Shown here piece by piece: positions 7,587 to 14,874 of a DNA stretch of 36,667 bases. Below the pieces are notes generated by a model. The model was not told the origin of the DNA, searched no databases, and saw only the letters and a program-made list of their open reading frames with translations. The position numbers were made by a program, and so were the translations under genes. Position 1 is the stretch's first letter, and each line of letters opens with the position of its first letter. The DNA comes from JBKHYG01 sp046565595 (lineage in GTDB: Bacteria > Actinomycetota > AC-67), in contig JBKHYG010000050.1 of assembly GCA_046565595.1 (NCBI GenBank), forward strand, positions 1 to 36,667. The letters run 5' to 3'.

Positions 7587-9364
7587 CGATGACCGAACAT
7601 GCGACCCCGGGGATCATCTCGGCCCGGCCTTGGTCGGCGCCCGATAAGCATCTCATGGAGGACATGAAGACCGATGTCGATCTCGACATGGGTTGGGGTC
7701 GATTGGTCTTCGGTCAGACCTTCGCCAGCCCCGATCGGCTGCGCGAAACCTTGAAGAGCGAAGAGAGGGGCCGGCGCGACATATGCCTGTACCCACGCGA
7801 CCCGCATGTCGTCGTAGCAGAGGCTCCGCACGAACTCTTCATCGATCCTTCGTACACCTACCGGTTGAACTTCGCGACCTATCACGACTCCCAGGATCCG
7901 CCCGCGGGCATCACCATCCGTGCCATGCGGGCCTCAGAGGACGCTGACTCGATCAACCGGGTGTACGCGGCCTGCGGGATGGTGACCGCTCCTGTCGACA
8001 CGATCTGGCATAACCAGCGGACCCGAACCTTCATCTACCTGGTCGCTGAAGACCTGGAACGCAATGTCGTCGGCACCGTAACCGGCGTCGACCATGCGCA
8101 CGCCTTCAACGACCCCGAGCAAGGCTCCAGCCTCTGGTGCCTGGCCGTCGATCCTGGCTGCACGATGCCAGGCGTCGGTGAAGCTCTGGTGCGTGCTCTC
8201 GTGGGACGATTCATCGCCAGAGGCCGCGCCTACCTCGACCTGTCGGTGATGGCCGACAACAAGCCGGCGATCGGCTTGTACGAGAAGTTGGGTTTCGAAC
8301 GGGTTCCGGTCTTCTGCGTCAAGCGCAAGAACCCGATCAACGAGCCGCTGTTCATAGCTCCCGCTGACGATCTGGACGAGTTGAACCCATACGCGAGGAT
8401 CATCGCCGACGAGGCACGCCGCCGCGGGATCACCGTCGAGGTGGTCGACGCTGAGGGCGGCATCATGCGTCTCAGCCTCGGCGGTCGCACCGTGATGACA
8501 CGCGAATCACTGAGCGAGATGACGAGCGCGGTCGCGATGAGCATGTGCGACGACAAGCGCGTGACTCGCCGCGTGCTCGAGGCCGCGGGCCTGCGGATCC
8601 CGGCCGGCCGGACCGCGTCGGGTGACGATGAGGACCTAGCGTTCCTCGCCGAACACGGCAGCGTCGTCGTCAAACCCGCCCGAGGCGAACAGGGCGCCGC
8701 CGTGACGGTCGGCGTCACGACGCCGAAGGAGCTCCGAGAGGCGATCGCACGCGCCGAGGGTCATTGTCAGGAGGTCCTGTTGGAGGAGATGGTGCCCGGG
8801 GATGATCTGCGCATCGTGGTGATCGACCATGAGGTCGTCGCGGCTGCCGTGCGGCGACCTGCGCGCGTGGTCGGCAACGGACGGGACGGCATCAAGACCT
8901 TGATCGAGGCGCAGAGCCGTCGTCGTTCTGCCGCTACCGGCGGCGAGAGCTCGATCCCGATCGACGAGGTGACCATCGCCACCGTCCGGGGGGCTGGATA
9001 CGAGCTAACCGATGTCTTGGGTGAAGCCGAAGAACTTCAGGTGCGGCTTACCGCGAACCTGCATACCGGCGGAACCATCCACGATGTGACCGAAGAACTG
9101 CATCCCGACCTGATCGAAGCCGCCGTGAGAGCCAGCCACGCGCTCTCGATACCCGTGGTCGGCCTGGACCTGATGGTCGTGTCCCCGGACAAGCCCGACC
9201 ATGTCTTCATCGAGGCCAACGAGCGACCAGGATTGGCCAATCACGAACCACAACCCACGGCTCAGCGCTTCATCGACCTACTATTCCCCTCCACGAGGGA
9301 GTTGCCACGCCGCTGGTCGCCACCGCGACCCGGTGCGGGGCACCATGTGGAGGAGACCCATTGA
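7583..9364 (+). CDS. ngg: N-acetylglutaminylglutamine synthetase (GNAT + ATP-grasp fusion)
   Basis: 593 residues from ATG 7583, which overlaps the upstream stop (ATGA); in-frame GTG 7538 is less likely. A GNAT acetyltransferase domain (about residues 110-245; SLWCLAVDPGCTMPGVGEAL is motif A, GLYEKLGFERV is motif B) is fused to an ATP-grasp ligase (about 265-575). The ATP-grasp part shows VVKPARGEQGAAVTVGV, LLEEMVPGDDLRIVVID and the Mg-binding FIEANERPGL. It should acetylate glutamine and join it to a second glutamine. The next gene starts at TTG 9361, overlapping this stop by 4 bp after a strong GGAGGAGA ribosome site. Such fusions are diagnostic of the NAGGN pathway. Confidence 0.9.
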   Translation: MTMTEHATPGIISARPWSAPDKHLMEDMKTDVDLDMGWGRLVFGQTFASPDRLRETLKSEERGRRDICLYPRDPHVVVAEAPHELFIDPSYTYRLNFATYHDSQDPPAGITIRAMRASEDADSINRVYAACGMVTAPVDTIWHNQRTRTFIYLVAEDLERNVVGTVTGVDHAHAFNDPEQGSSLWCLAVDPGCTMPGVGEALVRALVGRFIARGRAYLDLSVMADNKPAIGLYEKLGFERVPVFCVKRKNPINEPLFIAPADDLDELNPYARIIADEARRRGITVEVVDAEGGIMRLSLGGRTVMTRESLSEMTSAVAMSMCDDKRVTRRVLEAAGLRIPAGRTASGDDEDLAFLAEHGSVVVKPARGEQGAAVTVGVTTPKELREAIARAEGHCQEVLLEEMVPGDDLRIVVIDHEVVAAAVRRPARVVGNGRDGIKTLIEAQSRRRSAATGGESSIPIDEVTIATVRGAGYELTDVLGEAEELQVRLTANLHTGGTIHDVTEELHPDLIEAAVRASHALSIPVVGLDLMVVSPDKPDHVFIEANERPGLANHEPQPTAQRFIDLLFPSTRELPRRWSPPRPGAGHHVEETH

Positions 9365-10500
9365 GCACGCCGAAACCGATCAAGATAGACGCCGATTACC
9401 TGCTCGAAACGCTAGAGACGCTGCTGAAGATCCCGAGCCCGAGCGGCCGCACCGACGATGTGATGCACGAGATCGGGCGGCGCTTCGATGCTCTTGGCGT
9501 CGAGACTGAACTGACCCGACGCGGTGCGCTGGTCGCAACGATCCCGGGCGAAGGTAAGGCTCCCTGCCGTGCGTACACGGTCCACGCCGACACGATCGGT
9601 GCGATGGTTCGCAGCATCACCGACAACGGTCGCTTGAAACTCGCCATGGTCGGGACCCATCCGGCTCGATCTGCCGAAGGTGCGACGGTGAAGATCTTCA
9701 CCGATTCCGTCGGGGTCTCATACACAGGGACGATCCTCCCGCTGAAGGCCAGCGGCCACGCCTTTGGAGACGAGGTCGACAAGCAAGGCTGGACCTGGGA
9801 AGACATCGAGGTTCGCATCGACGCTCCCACAAGTAGCGCCGAGGACACGCGTGAACTCGGCATACAGATCGGAGACTTCGTCGCACTGATCTCGTTCCCG
9901 CGGATCGATGAGCATGGCTTCGTGAACGCTCGCCATCTGGATGGCAAGGCGGGCGTCGCATCGGCTCTCGCCGCGGTGGAAGCTCTGGTGCGTGAGAAGG
10001 TAAGGCCGCCCGTCGACACGCATGTCTTGGTGACGATCGCCGAAGAGGTCGGTCAGGGGGCGAGCAGTGGCCTGCACGAGGATGTCGCTGAGATGATCGC
10101 CATCGACAATGCGGTCGTCGCTCCCGGCCAGGCTTCTCGAGAGGATGCGGTCAGCGTCTGCATGCTCGACTCGAGCGGGCCCACCGATTATCACCTGTCA
10201 CGCAAACTGCTCATGCTCGCGGCAGAGCATGACATCGATGTCGTGCGAGATGTCTACCGCTACTACCGCGCAGACATCGCTGCTGCGATCGAAGCTGGAG
10301 CCGAGATGCGTGTCGCCTTGCTCGGGTTCGGCGTGGATGGTTCTCACGGCCACGAGCGCACCCACCGCGATTCATTGGTCGGACTAGCCGAACTCGTGAC
10401 TATCCATGCGCAGACACCGCTCACCTTTTCTTGGGATGAGAGCCCGCGCGGGCCTCTGGCGGAGTTCCCCGAACAGACCGACGAACCAGAGAAACCCTGA
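9361..10500 (+). CDS. M42-family metallopeptidase of the NAGGN operon
   Basis: 379 residues, starting at TTG 9361 after GGAGGAGA, inside the stop of ngg (TTGA overlap). M42 zinc or cobalt ligands and catalytic residues are recognisable in order: HADTIG (His and catalytic Asp), HLDGKAG (bridging Asp), IAEEVGQGA (Glu-Glu), AIDNAV (Asp) and DGSHGHERTH (His). The family accompanies the synthetase and amidotransferase in the conserved trio. Its exact role is not known; trimming or recycling of the N-acetylated dipeptide is plausible. Its last 80 bp overlap, antisense, the end of the glutaredoxin-thioredoxin reductase gene, so the two operons converge with no terminator space. Confidence 0.9.
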   Translation: MSTPKPIKIDADYLLETLETLLKIPSPSGRTDDVMHEIGRRFDALGVETELTRRGALVATIPGEGKAPCRAYTVHADTIGAMVRSITDNGRLKLAMVGTHPARSAEGATVKIFTDSVGVSYTGTILPLKASGHAFGDEVDKQGWTWEDIEVRIDAPTSSAEDTRELGIQIGDFVALISFPRIDEHGFVNARHLDGKAGVASALAAVEALVREKVRPPVDTHVLVTIAEEVGQGASSGLHEDVAEMIAIDNAVVAPGQASREDAVSVCMLDSSGPTDYHLSRKLLMLAAEHDIDVVRDVYRYYRADIAAAIEAGAEMRVALLGFGVDGSHGHERTHRDSLVGLAELVTIHAQTPLTFSWDESPRGPLAEFPEQTDEPEKP

Positions 10501-11698
10501 ACTTGTCCTTTGCGTCTTTGAGTTTCTCGATGCGTTTGCGGACCATGAGCAGGACGGCCGCGCCGTCTCCTACCGCAGAGGCAAGTTGCTTAGTGGATCC
10601 GGCACGCACATCGCCAGCGGCATAGACGCCAGGCTCCGAGGTCTCGAAGGTGTCGGATGTCTCGACGAAGCCGGCGTCGTTCAGATCGATCGAACCCTTG
10701 ATGAAGTCGGTGTTCGGATCGAGCCCGATGAAGACGAACGCGGCTGCCGGATGTAGCTCCTTCTCCTCTCCGCTGTCGCGATCCTTGATCCTCACGGTCT
10801 TCAGCTTCCCGTCTGACCCCTCGAAGCCGACCACCTCATGGTTGGTGAGGATCTCGAACTTGTCGTGATCGCGCACCTTCTGTGCGAGGTTCCGAGACGC
10901 TCCAAGTTCCTTCGCGTACTCGACGACGGTGATCTTGTCGGTGAACTGCGTCAGGAACAGGCCCTCTTCAAGGCCCGAGTTGCCGCCGCCGATCACGACC
11001 AGATGATCCGAGCCCTTGTAGAACGCTCCATCACATGTCGCGCAATAGTGGATCCCTGCGCCGATCAGATCGTCCTCGCCTTCGGCGCCGAGCTTCCTGT
11101 ATGACGATCCGGTCGCGATGATCGCCGCCCGTGCACGGTAGGTGTCACCTGTGTCGAGCTGGACGGAAACCTCATCCTCGCCACCCTTGACCGACTTCAC
11201 TCCGACGGCGACCAGTGTTTCTACCTCGTACTTCTCTGCATGTTTGACGAGACGCTCGGCGAGTTCCTCTCCGCGGATACCTTCAGGGAACCCCGGATAG
11301 TTGTCGATCCTCTCGGTGACGCCGGCTTGTCCTCCGAGTGCAGACTTCTCGATGACCAAGACATCGATGTTCTCGCGAGCACCGTAGATCGCTGCCGTCA
11401 ATCCGGTCGGACCTCCGCCGATCACGATCAGGTCGTAGAACTCCTTCTTCGCGGACCGTTCGATCCCCAACTTCTCGGCGAGTTCATCGTTGCTGGGTTC
11501 GGCGAGCGTCGAACCATCCTCGAAGACGATCGTGGGGATGATCTGCTTTCCGTCGTTCAGTTCCTTGACCTTCTTGGCGCCTTCCTCGTGCTCGTCGATG
11601 TCGACCCAGTCGTAGTCGATCCTCCGAGCGGCGAGGAACTGCTTGCTGCGCCGACAGTCCGGACACCACGGAGCTCCATAGACCGTGATCTTCGCCAT
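10421..11698 (-). CDS. Glutaredoxin-thioredoxin reductase fusion
   Basis: 425 residues. Residues 1-78 form a glutaredoxin/thioredoxin-fold domain with the active site C12-P-D-C15 and the cis-Pro stretch IIPTIVF. Residues ~85-405 form a thioredoxin-reductase-like flavoprotein: FAD motif GGGPTG (94-99), redox pair C219-A-T-C222, NAD(P)H motif GGGNSG (237-242) and the FAD-closing YAAGDVRAG. The reductase probably passes NADPH electrons to its own glutaredoxin domain (inference). The ATG follows a GGGGGAGC ribosome site. The gene begins 40 nt after the stop of the selenoprotein-like redoxin, so both are likely one operon. The last ~25 residues are basic and overlap the M42 gene antisense, an apparent C-terminal extension. 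Confidence 0.92.
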   Translation of the reverse strand: MAKITVYGAPWCPDCRRSKQFLAARRIDYDWVDIDEHEEGAKKVKELNDGKQIIPTIVFEDGSTLAEPSNDELAEKLGIERSAKKEFYDLIVIGGGPTGLTAAIYGARENIDVLVIEKSALGGQAGVTERIDNYPGFPEGIRGEELAERLVKHAEKYEVETLVAVGVKSVKGGEDEVSVQLDTGDTYRARAAIIATGSSYRKLGAEGEDDLIGAGIHYCATCDGAFYKGSDHLVVIGGGNSGLEEGLFLTQFTDKITVVEYAKELGASRNLAQKVRDHDKFEILTNHEVVGFEGSDGKLKTVRIKDRDSGEEKELHPAAAFVFIGLDPNTDFIKGSIDLNDAGFVETSDTFETSEPGVYAAGDVRAGSTKQLASAVGDGAAVLLMVRKRIEKLKDAKDKFRVSLVRRSVRGTPPEARAGSHPKKR

Positions 11699-11738
11699 GC
11701 TTGCTCCCCCTTCAAGGTCCGGCGCTGGTCGCGCGGAC

Positions 11739-12311
11739 CTATGTACGAGCTGCTGTCAGGGCTTCGTCCAGGTCGAACGGCCCGATCCACTTCTGCACCT
11801 GTCTGCCTTCGGTGTCGAACAGGATCGCGGCAGGCTGACCCCGGATCCCGAGGGCCTGCCAGGTCAAGAACGAGGCATCCCAATACATCGGGAAGGTGAT
11901 GCCGTACTTCTCCACGAACCGCTCGGCGTAGGGAAGATCATCTTGGGTCCCTAGCCCTATGACGGTCAGGTCTGGTGCTGCGCGTCGAGCGAACCGCTCG
12001 ACATCGGGGGCTTCCCCGTTGCAGACGGGTCAGTGCGGCGCCCAGAACCAGACCAACACAGGTTTCGAGGCAGGTACCAGAGTCGAGGCGTTGACCTGCT
12101 TACCGGTAGCGATGTCGACGACCTGCGCATCAGGCAACGGACGCATGACACCGGTCGGTGGGGCGGGTGGATCTTGATGAACGGCCGGCCCTCCGGCTGC
12201 GGGTGGGGCTGGGTCGCCCTCGGAGGCGGCCCGCGGGGCGGGCTTGTTGCACGCGGTAGTTGCCAGCGCTAGTGCGGCGCCGACCGCCATCATCTTGATC
12301 CCGAAGGTCAT
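11739..12311 (-). CDS. TlpA/redoxin-like lipoprotein with predicted selenocysteine (UxxC)
   Basis: 190 codons read through one in-frame TGA at 12032-12030 (codon 94). Both sides are fully open and encode one thioredoxin-fold protein. The N terminus has a signal peptide with a lipobox-like LATTAC (Cys21), then a Pro/Ala linker. The core reads VLVWFWAPH-U-PVCNGEAP, so TGA sits exactly where the first catalytic Cys of WAPxCPxC belongs, and Cys97 is the resolving Cys. Downstream, GIRGQPAAILFDTEG holds the cis-Pro loop. A stem-loop fitting a bacterial SECIS follows the TGA. The start ATG has an AGGAAG ribosome site. The protein would act in the envelope as a thiol-disulfide reductant, with the glutaredoxin-TrxR fusion next door. 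The alternative is a nonsense mutant; no selA, selB or tRNA-Sec lies in the window. Confidence 0.78.
12001..12022 (-). promoter_or_regulatory. Candidate bacterial SECIS hairpin after the TGA codon
   Basis: On the minus strand, 7 nt after the TGA, arms GCAACGGGG and CCCCGATGT pair (8 of 9, one A-A mismatch, one G-T pair) around an AAGC loop. The loop begins 17 nt after the TGA, within the spacing usual for bacterial SECIS elements, and carries a guanosine. An overlapping 5-bp hairpin (CCCGT/ACGGG) starts right after the TGA. The pairing is seen; the function is inferred. Confidence 0.55.
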
Positions 12312-12385
12312 CTGTACTTCCTAACGCAGGGCTGCCCCAGATACTTCCACGCCACGCAGACTCGTGCTCGGCTAGAAACCATCCG

Positions 12386-12841
12386 ATGCCCGACGACGAC
12401 AGGTTCATGGCCCTGGCTTTGAAGGAAGCCGAAGCGGCTCTAGAGCACGAGGATGTGCCGATCGGGGCCGTCGTCGTGGCTGAAGGCCAGGTCATCGGGG
12501 CTGGTCACAACAGACGCGAGGTCGACTCGGATCCGACCGCCCACGCCGAGATCCTGGCCTTGAGGCAAGCGGCGGCCAAGACCGGCGATTGGCGGTTGAG
12601 CGAGGCGACGATCTTCGTCACGCTCGAACCCTGTGCCATGTGTGCTGCCGCGATCGTGCAGGCGCGGATCCGTCGGCTGGTCTTCGCGGCGCCAGATCCG
12701 AAAGCTGGGGCGGTCACGAGCCTGTTCGAACTATGCGACGACGAGAGACTCAACCATCGCGTCGCCTGGCAGATGGGAACCGCGCGCGCACCCGCCGAGC
12801 AACTCCTGAGCCGCTTCTTCGCGCAACGCCGAGCGCGCTGA
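12386..12841 (+). CDS. tadA: tRNA-adenosine(34) deaminase TadA
   Basis: 151 residues, the typical length. Deaminates A34 to inosine in tRNA-Arg(ACG), whose gene is at 5579-5652. The zinc-binding and catalytic motifs are HAEIL (His ligand and proton-shuttling Glu) and EPCAMC (two Cys ligands). VPIGAVVV and GHNRRE are typical flanking motifs. The ATG lies 74 bp from the divergent redoxin gene start; no strong ribosome site is seen, so a short or leaderless mRNA is possible. tRNA-Ser(CGA) follows 43 bp downstream with its own -10 box. Confidence 0.96.
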   Translation: MPDDDRFMALALKEAEAALEHEDVPIGAVVVAEGQVIGAGHNRREVDSDPTAHAEILALRQAAAKTGDWRLSEATIFVTLEPCAMCAAAIVQARIRRLVFAAPDPKAGAVTSLFELCDDERLNHRVAWQMGTARAPAEQLLSRFFAQRRAR

Positions 12842-12884
12842 ATAGGTTCGAGGGCGCTGTGACCTCCTGGTACGCTTCGGCGCC

Positions 12885-12971
12885 GGAGAGGTGCGAGAGC
12901 GGCCGAATCGGGGCGCCTCGAAAGCGTCTAGGGGCTCACGTCCCTCGGGGGTTCAAATCCCCCCCTCTCCG
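12885..12971 (+). tRNA. tRNA-Ser (anticodon CGA); island insertion site
   Basis: 87-nt class II tRNA. The acceptor GGAGAGG pairs with CCTCTCC (12964-12970), with G12971 as discriminator. The anticodon loop reads CTCGAAA, giving CGA. A -10-like TACGCT lies 8 nt upstream. The 3' end from T12953 is repeated at 19249-19269, so the gene appears to be the attachment site of the adjoining island while remaining intact. Confidence 0.96.
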
Positions 12972-12973
12972 CC
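12953..12973 (+). repeat. Left attachment-site repeat (tRNA-Ser 3' end)
   Basis: 21 bp made of TCAAATCCCCCCCTCT plus CCGCC, covering the T-loop to acceptor end of tRNA-Ser(CGA). It matches 19249-19269 at 20 of 21 positions, in the same orientation, as expected for an attL/attR pair left by integration into a tRNA 3' end. Confidence 0.7.
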
Positions 12974-12983
12974 GTGTGCTCTC

Positions 12984-13029
12984 TCAGGGCATCGTGGACG
13001 CCTGTGTCAGGGCATCGCAGACGATTGTG
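12984..13029. repeat. Two 23-bp direct repeats at the IS481 remnant end
   Basis: TCAGGGCATCG occurs at 12984 and again at 13007, in repeats of 23 bp that also share GACG/GACGA and TGTG. The position just beyond the transposase reading frame suggests a subterminal transposase-binding end of the IS481-like element. I did not find a matching opposite end. Confidence 0.45.
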
Positions 13030-13034
13030 TCTTG

Positions 13035-13785
13035 GCGGTGCGAGGCGCGTTTGCTTGTTGTGGATTTCGCGGTAGGCCGGTGGGTTGGTAACTGCGAGTG
13101 GGGTCGAGGGTGAGTTCGCGGAGAAGTTCGCCGTGGCGGGGATCACTTTGATGTTGAGTCCGTTGACGAGCACGAGGACGCGTTTGCGTGCGTGTTCTCG
13201 TCCGATCCCGATGTTATGCAGCATCCCTTTGCGTCGTAGCGTGATCTTGCGGGCTTTATCGACTTTGTCGGTGCGGCAGCGAACTGCTGCGCCGCGAGGG
13301 ATCTTGATCCCGGTCGGAGACGCTTTGGCGAGTGCGTCGTAGGCCGATCGCGGCGTGCGTCTTCCCTTAGCCCTGTGCGGGAGGATGTGGTTGTAGTCGT
13401 ATTCGACTTTGCCGCAGGTCTGCGGGTGATATGGCCTGGAGTGCTATATCTCTATGCCTTGCTCGAGGCAGTCGGTTTCTAATGCGGTCATGCCGCCGCG
13501 ATGCCAGGCGGTGAACACGCATCCGTTGTCGGTCAAGATCGAGGCTGGTTCCCCCATTTGTTGGAAGGCTTCGTGGTAGCTGTCGAGGATGTTTGTTGAG
13601 GTCGCGACCTTGACGGCTGTCGAGGCGATCAGCATCCGGGAGTAGTCGTCGAGGATGTCGAGGATCTCGACCTGGGTGCCATCTGCGAGCCGCCAGTGGG
13701 TGACGAAGGGGCGCATCCGATGGCTTGCCGGGGCTGTTCTCTTTGTGAGTGTCTGCCCCGCTTTCAGGGTTTGTGTCAGGCCCAC
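13035..13785 (-). pseudogene. IS481-family transposase remnant (internal stop and deletion)
   Basis: Reading one frame on the minus strand gives FVTHWRLADGT, ILDDYSR (first catalytic Asp region) and SILTDNGCVFTA (second Asp), typical of the IS481 integrase core. An in-frame TAG (13446-13444) interrupts GIEI-HSRPYHPQTCGKVE. About 25 codons that should hold the end of the catalytic helix are missing between GKVE and YDYNHILPHRA. The C-terminal part (TDKVDKARKITLRRKGMLHN, then IGIGREHARKRVLVLV) is still in frame. The N-terminal helix-turn-helix region is absent upstream of GTG 13785. Stop, deletion and truncation make it non-functional. The left edge of the element toward 13860 is unclear. Confidence 0.85.
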
Positions 13786-13860
13786 CGGAATGCAAGTGTG
13801 GTTGCGCGCGGGCTTGTCCGCACGCGTACATCGGGTTTGCGGGCGGGTGGGTAAGAGGAC

Positions 13861-14874
13861 TTGGGTGGTCAGGTGGCGAACTTCGAGGTCATGTCGAACA
13901 GTTGTGGGAGGCCTTCGCGTCTTCGTGCGGGTAGCGCTTACTTTCAGGGAGGCTTCCTTGCCGGCTCGGACACTGTCTCCACCGGCCGGGTTAGCCTCGT
14001 TGTGATCCCGACCACCTGGCTGGCGACGACTCCCGGGCGTTCTGCTCGAGTGGAGATCTGCGATCTTGGTCTACGGATAGGAACCTGGGTCAAGAGACGC
14101 TGGCAACCCGACGGCTCCGAGTGGAAGCAGCTCCTAAGTTTCACGCCAAGCGCAATCGGGAACGCCCTCGCAGTAACGGACCCATCCCTGTGCCTTACGA
14201 GGCGCAAGTTCAATACCTCGACAAAAGCCTTCCAAGCTCTTGGCAACGAGTGCGAGAATCTGTCGGCCGCTGTTGGAGTTCCCCTCAATAACTATCCAAG
14301 CAGCGGAGCAGGCTGCCCTCCTGCGCCATCGCTCTGCGACCAGGTCCTAACTTCAGGAACTCCGATGCGGCTCGCCTCAGTCAAGCACTACTCAGGCTCC
14401 CCGAACGTCACAAGCAGCATCAAATTCATCGATCCCGGCTACACGGTTACTCCGTTCCCGTGCAACAACTTAATTACCGCCATTTGCGATCAAACCAACA
14501 GGATCTTCGGCAACGACACGACGCAGACGAATGGACGGTTTGTCGCCACGGTTGCGATCGACGATCCGACGATCCGTACGCTATCGGGCAGCATCCAGGT
14601 CAACGTCGAACAAACAACCACAGGTGCATCTCACGCGAAGACGCTGGAGACAGACGCGTCCGGTGATCGCGTGCGAACTTTCGATCTCTCAACGATCTAC
14701 GGGCCCCTCGACGGGCTGAACTCAAGCCTCAACGACATCCAGGGCGGCTATGTGAGCGTCAATCCAAACTCGAACATTCTTACGGTCTCTCTTGAGCCAC
14801 CCTACGGCTCGCCCCACACCATCCACGCCAATTTGAACTGCATCACCATCGACTCGACCCCGGTATGCGTATGA
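13861..14874 (+). CDS. Hypothetical protein Y1 of the repeated cassette (start uncertain)
   Basis: Up to 337 residues; in-frame starts include TTG 13861 and ATG 13891, neither well supported. The C-terminal ~150 residues, from FIDPGYTVTPFPC to DSTPVCV, form the Y domain, repeated in Y2 (15843-16292) and begun in Y3. Four cysteines are conserved between copies (FPC, IC, LNC, PVC), suggesting disulfides in a secreted protein. The N-terminal half resembles nothing I recognise, has no clear signal peptide and may be a fusion product beside the IS481 remnant. The stop overlaps the X1 start (ATGA), an arrangement repeated at Y2-X2, so Y and X are probably translationally coupled. Function unknown. 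Confidence 0.55.
   Translation: MGGQVANFEVMSNSCGRPSRLRAGSAYFQGGFLAGSDTVSTGRVSLVVIPTTWLATTPGRSARVEICDLGLRIGTWVKRRWQPDGSEWKQLLSFTPSAIGNALAVTDPSLCLTRRKFNTSTKAFQALGNECENLSAAVGVPLNNYPSSGAGCPPAPSLCDQVLTSGTPMRLASVKHYSGSPNVTSSIKFIDPGYTVTPFPCNNLITAICDQTNRIFGNDTTQTNGRFVATVAIDDPTIRTLSGSIQVNVEQTTTGASHAKTLETDASGDRVRTFDLSTIYGPLDGLNSSLNDIQGGYVSVNPNSNILTVSLEPPYGSPHTIHANLNCITIDSTPVCV

Noticed and set aside
12928..13224. A 98-residue minus-strand open frame running into tRNA-Ser(CGA)
   Set aside because: It is only the tail of the IS481 remnant continuing open through the tRNA gene.
13444..13446. In-frame TAG in the IS481 transposase as a recoded amino acid
   Set aside because: The same gene also has an internal deletion and a missing N terminus, so it is a decayed pseudogene; the TAG does not sit at a catalytic residue.
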